Origin: an uncultured Chryseobacterium sp.
GTDB taxonomy: Bacteria > Bacteroidota > Bacteroidia > Flavobacteriales > Weeksellaceae
Reading direction: 5' to 3'
Assembly: GCA_913776245.1 (NCBI GenBank)
Contig: CAJYLO010000007.1
Coordinates: forward strand, 62,001 to 126,000
Length of the DNA: 64,000 nt
A model generated the notes under the pieces. It had not been told where the DNA came from and did not search any database. It was given only the letters and a program-made list of their open reading frames with translations. This document shows, piece after piece, positions 61,327 to 64,000 of the stretch (positions are counted from its first letter, which is position 1; each line of letters starts with the position of its first letter). Made by a program: the position numbers and the translations under genes.

Positions 61327-62123
61327 TTAATTTCTGTCTTTTTGTAATTGGCAGGAACGGAATAAGGAGTTTCCATTCGGGAAAAATCAAATTTCGTATT
61401 TTCAATTAATATTTCGTCCGTTTTCTTTGCTTTTATAATTATTTTAACATTTTTCGGAAAGCTTTCATTATTGAGAGTTTCCCTGTTGGAATACGTGATT
61501 TCAAGCTGGTCATTATTCTGTGGATTTGAAAGCAAAACGTGGTTGAGATTCAGATTGTTATCATAATCCAATGAAATGTTATACTCTGTTGTTTTACCGT
61601 TTTCAGTGATCTTTTGGGTTTCCCGGGAAGACAAATTAAATCCCTGCTCATTCTGAGTCAGTTTGTAATTTTGATCAGAAACAGGAAGAAACGTTTTGCC
61701 TAAAAGCAGATTTTGGAGTGCGTTATAATCTATAAAATTGACATTCAGGAGTTTATTTAGATAACTAAAGTCGGAATCGATGTAAGTTTTATCAAGCTTA
61801 TAGTAACCTTTCACACCGTCCGGTGTGGCAATGCCTCTTGCAGCCTGCAAGATGACAGCGGTTAGATTCATCCAGATTTTTTGTCCGTTTTCAATGTAAA
61901 TCACAGCGTCAAGAGTCGGGATAAATGATCCGGTTTTAGCATCAATTTTACTGTTGATTTTCACAGCGTCAAAATTAGATTTTTTGGCTATCCCGGAAAA
62001 GAACTGAGAATTGTTTTCAATAGGTTTCGTGGTACTTACAGGTTGCTGTTCAGCCGTTTTATTCTGAACGCTGCAAGAAGCTATGATTAGTGATGACAAT
62101 ACAATTATAATAAATGATTTCAT
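61323..62123 (-). CDS. DUF4292 lipoprotein
   Basis: 266 residues with a lipobox (IIASC, Cys at about 17). The mature part resembles the LolA/LppX-like fold of DUF4292, with AVIYIENGQKIWMNLTAVI near residue 75 and YKLDKTYIDSDFSYL. Function unknown, probably lipid or envelope related. Overlap of four bases with envC suggests a shared envelope role. Confidence 0.83.
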   Translation of the reverse strand: MKSFIIIVLSSLIIASCSVQNKTAEQQPVSTTKPIENNSQFFSGIAKKSNFDAVKINSKIDAKTGSFIPTLDAVIYIENGQKIWMNLTAVILQAARGIATPDGVKGYYKLDKTYIDSDFSYLNKLLNVNFIDYNALQNLLLGKTFLPVSDQNYKLTQNEQGFNLSSRETQKITENGKTTEYNISLDYDNNLNLNHVLLSNPQNNDQLEITYSNRETLNNESFPKNVKIIIKAKKTDEILIENTKFDFSRMETPYSVPANYKKTEIK

Positions 62124-62249
62124 AAACTTTTTTTGATAAGCCTAACAATATTAACGCCAAAAACTGACTTATATTTTTAATACCAGTTATCTAAAAAAAA
62201 CTTTGTCAAAGCTTAGGCTCTGACAAAGTGTGTATAATATCTTCTTAAA

Positions 62250-63269
62250 TTAATCCTTAGAAAGAAAATCCAGAACGGAATAATCTCCTAATGAAATTTC
62301 TCTCGAAACTCCGAAATATTTGGCAGAATTACCAATCATAGAATTGCTCAGGTTACCGTGATCAATAATTGTGCTTCCCTGGATCAAAGAATGTTCTATG
62401 TTGGAATTATGAACTTTGGTATTGTTTCCCAGAGAAACATAAGGCCCGATCTTGGAATTCGTGATCTTGACGTTTTCTCCAATATAACAAGGCGGAATAA
62501 TCAGGCTGTTTTCAATGATCGCAGATTCCGGATATTTGGACATACATTCTTTTTCGTATTCCAGGATCTTGCTGTTGGTTTCAATGGTCACATTTTTATT
62601 TCCGCAGTCCATCCAGTCATCTACCTTTCCTAAAGAAAACTTAGCACCTTTCGCTCTAAGATTTTCCAAAGCTGTTGTTAGCTGATATTCACCACCTTGC
62701 ATGATGTTGTTGTCCATGATGTAGTCAATTTCAGACATCAGCTTTTCGGCAGAGTTGAAATAATAGATCCCGATAATTGCAAGATCAGAAACAAATTCTT
62801 TTGGCTTTTCTACAAAATCTGTAATGAAACCATAATCATCCAGTTTTACAACACCAAAAGCGGAAGGATCTTCCACTTTTTTCACCCAGATTACACCATC
62901 TGCATTGGTGTCAAGATGAAAATCTGCACGGAATAGCGTATCTGCAAATGCAATGATGACCGGCCCTGTCATACTTGCTCGGGCACAATTGATGGCGTGA
63001 GCCGTCCCCAGCGGTTCGTTCTGCGTATAGATACTTCCTTTTGCTCCAAGATTTTCAGCAACTTTTATAAGAGATGCTTCCACTTCCGGCCCAAAATCAC
63101 CGATGATGAAAGCGATTTCTTCGATGGGCTCATTCGCTACTTTTGCGATGTCTTCTACTAATCTTTGCACGATTGGTTTTCCAGCAATTGGAATAAGTGG
63201 TTTCGGAACTGTAAGAGTATGTGGTCTGAGCCTGGATCCGCGTCCGGCCATTGGAACGATTATTTTCAT
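62250..63269 (-). CDS. Sugar-phosphate nucleotidyltransferase
   Basis: 339 residues. The nucleotidyltransferase signature GRGSRLRPHTLTVPKPLIPI is at residues 9-28; a left-handed beta-helix (hexapeptide-like) tail follows (ENVKITNSKIGPYVSLG). It makes an NDP-sugar (glucose-1-phosphate thymidylyl/uridylyl type) for surface polysaccharide. It is close to a flippase gene upstream on the same strand. Confidence 0.88.
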   Translation of the reverse strand: MKIIVPMAGRGSRLRPHTLTVPKPLIPIAGKPIVQRLVEDIAKVANEPIEEIAFIIGDFGPEVEASLIKVAENLGAKGSIYTQNEPLGTAHAINCARASMTGPVIIAFADTLFRADFHLDTNADGVIWVKKVEDPSAFGVVKLDDYGFITDFVEKPKEFVSDLAIIGIYYFNSAEKLMSEIDYIMDNNIMQGGEYQLTTALENLRAKGAKFSLGKVDDWMDCGNKNVTIETNSKILEYEKECMSKYPESAIIENSLIIPPCYIGENVKITNSKIGPYVSLGNNTKVHNSNIEHSLIQGSTIIDHGNLSNSMIGNSAKYFGVSREISLGDYSVLDFLSKD

Positions 63270-63314
63270 AACTAATTTTTAAATAACTGTTTATTAGTTA
63301 GTTGTCTGCTTTTT

Positions 63315-64000
63315 TTAGTTGTTTCTTTTTATTTTATTAACTATTTTTTCAGGGATTATTTTTTCCCTGATTAATAAAATGGTTGCCAAAAGTATAAATA
63401 TAAGATTTCCTAACCAAATGTTTTCTTTTAAATATTGATAACATAATAAAGAGGTTAGCATTGTTATCAAAATTACAATCAAATTTTTGCCGGTATGATA
63501 AGGGACAGGGTATTTGTATTGCCCCCAGATGTAAGATATAACCATCATTGCAAAATAACTTGCAATAGTGGCCCATGTCGATGCCCAATAACCATATTTC
63601 GGAATAAAATAGAAATTTATCAGGATTGTTATCAAAACGCCGATTCCGGAAATATAAGCGCCAATGATGGTTTTGTCGGTTAATTTGTACCAGATTGAAA
63701 GGTTGAGATAGATACCTAAGAATAAACTGGCGAAAAACAAAATCGGGAGAATTCCAATGCCTTCATAATATTCAGGATTATTGATATAAACTTTTGCGAT
63801 CCAATCAAGATTGACGGATAAAAATAAAACGATGATGCAGTTGACAGCAATAAAAATATCCATTAACCGGACATACATTTCCTTGGCATTATCTTTCTTA
63901 GAATTACTAAAAAAGAAAGGCTCAATTCCCAGGGAATAAGCTTGTCTGAACAAAATAACAAATGTAACAACCTTTGCCACACCACCATAAACGCCCAATT
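63315..64000 (-). CDS. Polysaccharide flippase (Wzx/MATE-type), C-terminal part, truncated by window end
   Basis: At least 228 residues; the frame runs off the end of the window, so the N-terminus lies beyond 64000. Several helices (such as FIAVNCIIVLFLSVNLDW and ISGIGVLITILINFYFIP) with basic C-terminus match oligosaccharide flippases. It carries the NDP-sugar pathway's products across the membrane (inference). Confidence 0.8.
   Translation of the reverse strand, partial: LGVYGGVAKVVTFVILFRQAYSLGIEPFFFSNSKKDNAKEMYVRLMDIFIAVNCIIVLFLSVNLDWIAKVYINNPEYYEGIGILPILFFASLFLGIYLNLSIWYKLTDKTIIGAYISGIGVLITILINFYFIPKYGYWASTWATIASYFAMMVISYIWGQYKYPVPYHTGKNLIVILITMLTSLLCYQYLKENIWLGNLIFILLATILLIREKIIPEKIVNKIKRNN

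Overview
The window looks like the chromosome of a flavobacterium, most likely Chryseobacterium or a close relative in the Weeksellaceae. It is AT-rich. It carries a type IX secretion regulator (PorX) and a cargo protein with a type IX C-terminal signal. It has BshA for bacillithiol, a three-gene succinate dehydrogenase with a fused haem anchor, an alanine/glutamate-extended ribosomal protein S16, and DUF2851, DUF4254 and DUF4292 proteins. Promoters, where recognisable, have the Bacteroidetes TAnnTTTG -7 box rather than a -10/-35 pair, and Shine-Dalgarno sequences are generally absent. The genus is inference; no rRNA or tRNA gene was seen.

Layout. 1-5 kb: end of an unknown gene, cobalamin adenosyltransferase, an AT-rich secreted orphan, thiamine pyrophosphokinase, an arginine-decarboxylase-type enzyme and a 1-Cys peroxiredoxin behind a Fur/PerR-like palindrome. 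4.4-9.2 kb: envelope proteins, a drug/metabolite exporter and an acyl-CoA carboxylase beta subunit. 9.3-13.6 kb: a DUF2089-membrane protein-serine hydrolase operon, then a divergent HxlR regulator/nitroreductase pair. 13.7-19.8 kb: nagZ, a two-gene restriction-modification cassette wedged in front of bshA, DUF2851 and a PspC-like protein. 20-26.8 kb: sdhCAB, rpoN and asnS. 26.8-35.5 kb: a nonsense-broken CDP-alcohol phosphotransferase, rimM, rpsP, photolyase, a second nitroreductase, a Gre-like factor, trmD and ndh, with several intergenic repeats. 35.5-38.7 kb: a cobalamin-riboswitch-controlled BtuB receptor with a BtuG-like surface lipoprotein. 38.7-45.8 kb: a type IX cargo protein, a membrane-tethered TPR/HTH regulator, mutY, HU, a 30-residue basic protein and RNase G. 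45.9-51.8 kb: a DUF3857 protein, porX, xth, a TRIC-type channel and a small membrane protein. 51.9-57.2 kb: uvrC, a ParE-type toxin-antitoxin pair, rmuC, an LPG-synthase-like membrane protein and panD. 57.5-64 kb: a second HU, ribA, a lipoprotein/DUF4254/tatA group, an EnvC-like protein with DUF4292, a sugar nucleotidyltransferase and the end of a polysaccharide flippase.

How the genes work together. Most are housekeeping genes for repair (phr, mutY, uvrC, xth, rmuC), translation and RNA (rpsP, rimM, trmD, rng, asnS), and respiration (sdh, ndh). The local systems are B12 acquisition (riboswitch, receptor, lipoprotein, with the adenosyltransferase elsewhere), thiol and oxidative stress defence (peroxiredoxin, bacillithiol, HxlR/nitroreductase), type IX secretion control and cargo, and one restriction-modification unit.

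The least explained signals are non-coding. They are period-7 repeat islands, two dispersed palindromic repeat families, a riboswitch whose 3' strand can pair with the start-codon region, and a tiny very basic gene between HU and RNase G. No prophage, integrase, transposase or CRISPR array was seen. No wholly new multi-gene system could be demonstrated.
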